The notes under the pieces are model-generated. The model searched no databases, had not been told where the DNA came from, and saw only the letters and a list, made by a program, of their open reading frames with translations. 64,000 nucleotides of DNA, from assembly GCF_004000985.1 (NCBI RefSeq), contig NZ_BIMH01000003.1:62001-126000 (forward strand). The letters run 5' to 3'. Of this stretch, positions 63,776 through 64,000 are shown piece after piece (position 1 is the stretch's first letter; each line of letters begins with the position of its first letter). The translations under genes and the position numbers were made by a program. This stretch comes from Paenibacillus validus NBRC 15382. GTDB taxonomy: Bacteria; Bacillota; Bacilli; Paenibacillales; NBRC-103111.

Positions 63776-63818
63776 ATTATTTTTTGCAAAACCTCCCGCA
63801 CGTTCTACCGGCAGGCTG

Positions 63819-64000
63819 CTACCTGCTTCTCTCCTGCGTACCTCTGATATAGGAGATCCAATACACGAGCGCAACGAATAGCGAACCTCCAACCGCATTG
63901 CCCAGAAAGACAGGAATGAAATTACTGCCCCAATCGGCCCAGCTGGCATGACCTGCAAAAATTGCAGCCGGAATGATAAACATATTCGCGACCACATGCT
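63819..64000 (-). CDS. Formate/nitrite transporter family protein (partial)
   Basis: The last 60 codons of a leftward gene that runs off the right edge. HVVANMFIIPAAIFAGHAS and LGNAVGGSLFVALVYWISY match the C-terminal helices of FocA/NirC channels (FNT family), including the conserved EHxVANM region. The pore residues and N-terminus lie outside the window, so the substrate (formate, nitrite or other small anions) cannot be judged. Confidence 0.9.
   Translation of the reverse strand, partial: HVVANMFIIPAAIFAGHASWADWGSNFIPVFLGNAVGGSLFVALVYWISYIRGTQERSR

Overview
The window reads as a chromosomal segment of a spore-forming, Gram-positive Firmicute of the Paenibacillaceae type (Paenibacillus or a close relative). 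The basis is moderately GC-rich DNA, strong purine-rich ribosome binding sites, frequent TTG/GTG starts, a gerA-type germination receptor operon, a KatX-like catalase, a LysM-GH18 spore-cortex type hydrolase, a ydjO/csp cold-shock pair and futalosine-route menaquinone genes. The genus is an inference; no rRNA, tRNA, CRISPR array, phage or intact insertion sequence was seen.

Layout. 0-7.7 kb: a GyrI-like partial gene, a dihydroorotate-dehydrogenase-like protein fused to a duplicated membrane domain, a NagZ-type lipoprotein, an HD-GYP phosphodiesterase, an ABC-exporter remnant and an NSS symporter. 7.8-12.3 kb: a tight five-gene operon resembling rhizobial mocDEF (di-iron desaturase-like oxygenase, Rieske ferredoxin, ferredoxin reductase) plus an AraC regulator and a sugar-isomerase TIM barrel. 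12.5-18 kb: yjlC-ndh with a Rex-like site, then a MarR repressor with two MFS drug exporters. 18.2-20.9 kb: an oxidoreductase and ECF41 sigma factor behind an exact ECF41-type promoter. 21-26.6 kb: a MarR-controlled heterodimeric ABC exporter and a nitroreductase. 26.7-36.2 kb: a glutamate-synthase-like protein, cold-shock genes, pspC, thiC with its TPP riboswitch, mqnB-mqnD and khtTU. 36.4-46 kb: sporulation/germination genes (gerA operon with a frameshifted C gene, katX, GH18), a membrane protein behind paired TetR-type operators, and bluB. 46-53.5 kb: small oxidative or aromatic metabolism genes, an apparently leaderless ArsR repressor with two luciferase-like monooxygenases, and an NCS2 permease.

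The most notable system is at 53.5-59.5 kb: a thiazole/oxazole-modified peptide (TOMM) cluster of the heterocycloanthracin/sonorensin type. A 96-residue precursor carries 17 cysteines, no Ser or Thr in its core, and five FRCGCGG heptads. It is followed by a terminator/attenuator, then an RRE/ThiF-like partner protein, a YcaO cyclodehydratase ending in a proline-rich PHPHPFP tail, and a SagB-type dehydrogenase. No dedicated exporter or immunity gene lies beside it. 59.9-64 kb holds a flavoprotein, a Fur-regulated siderophore uptake locus and the end of a formate/nitrite transporter gene.
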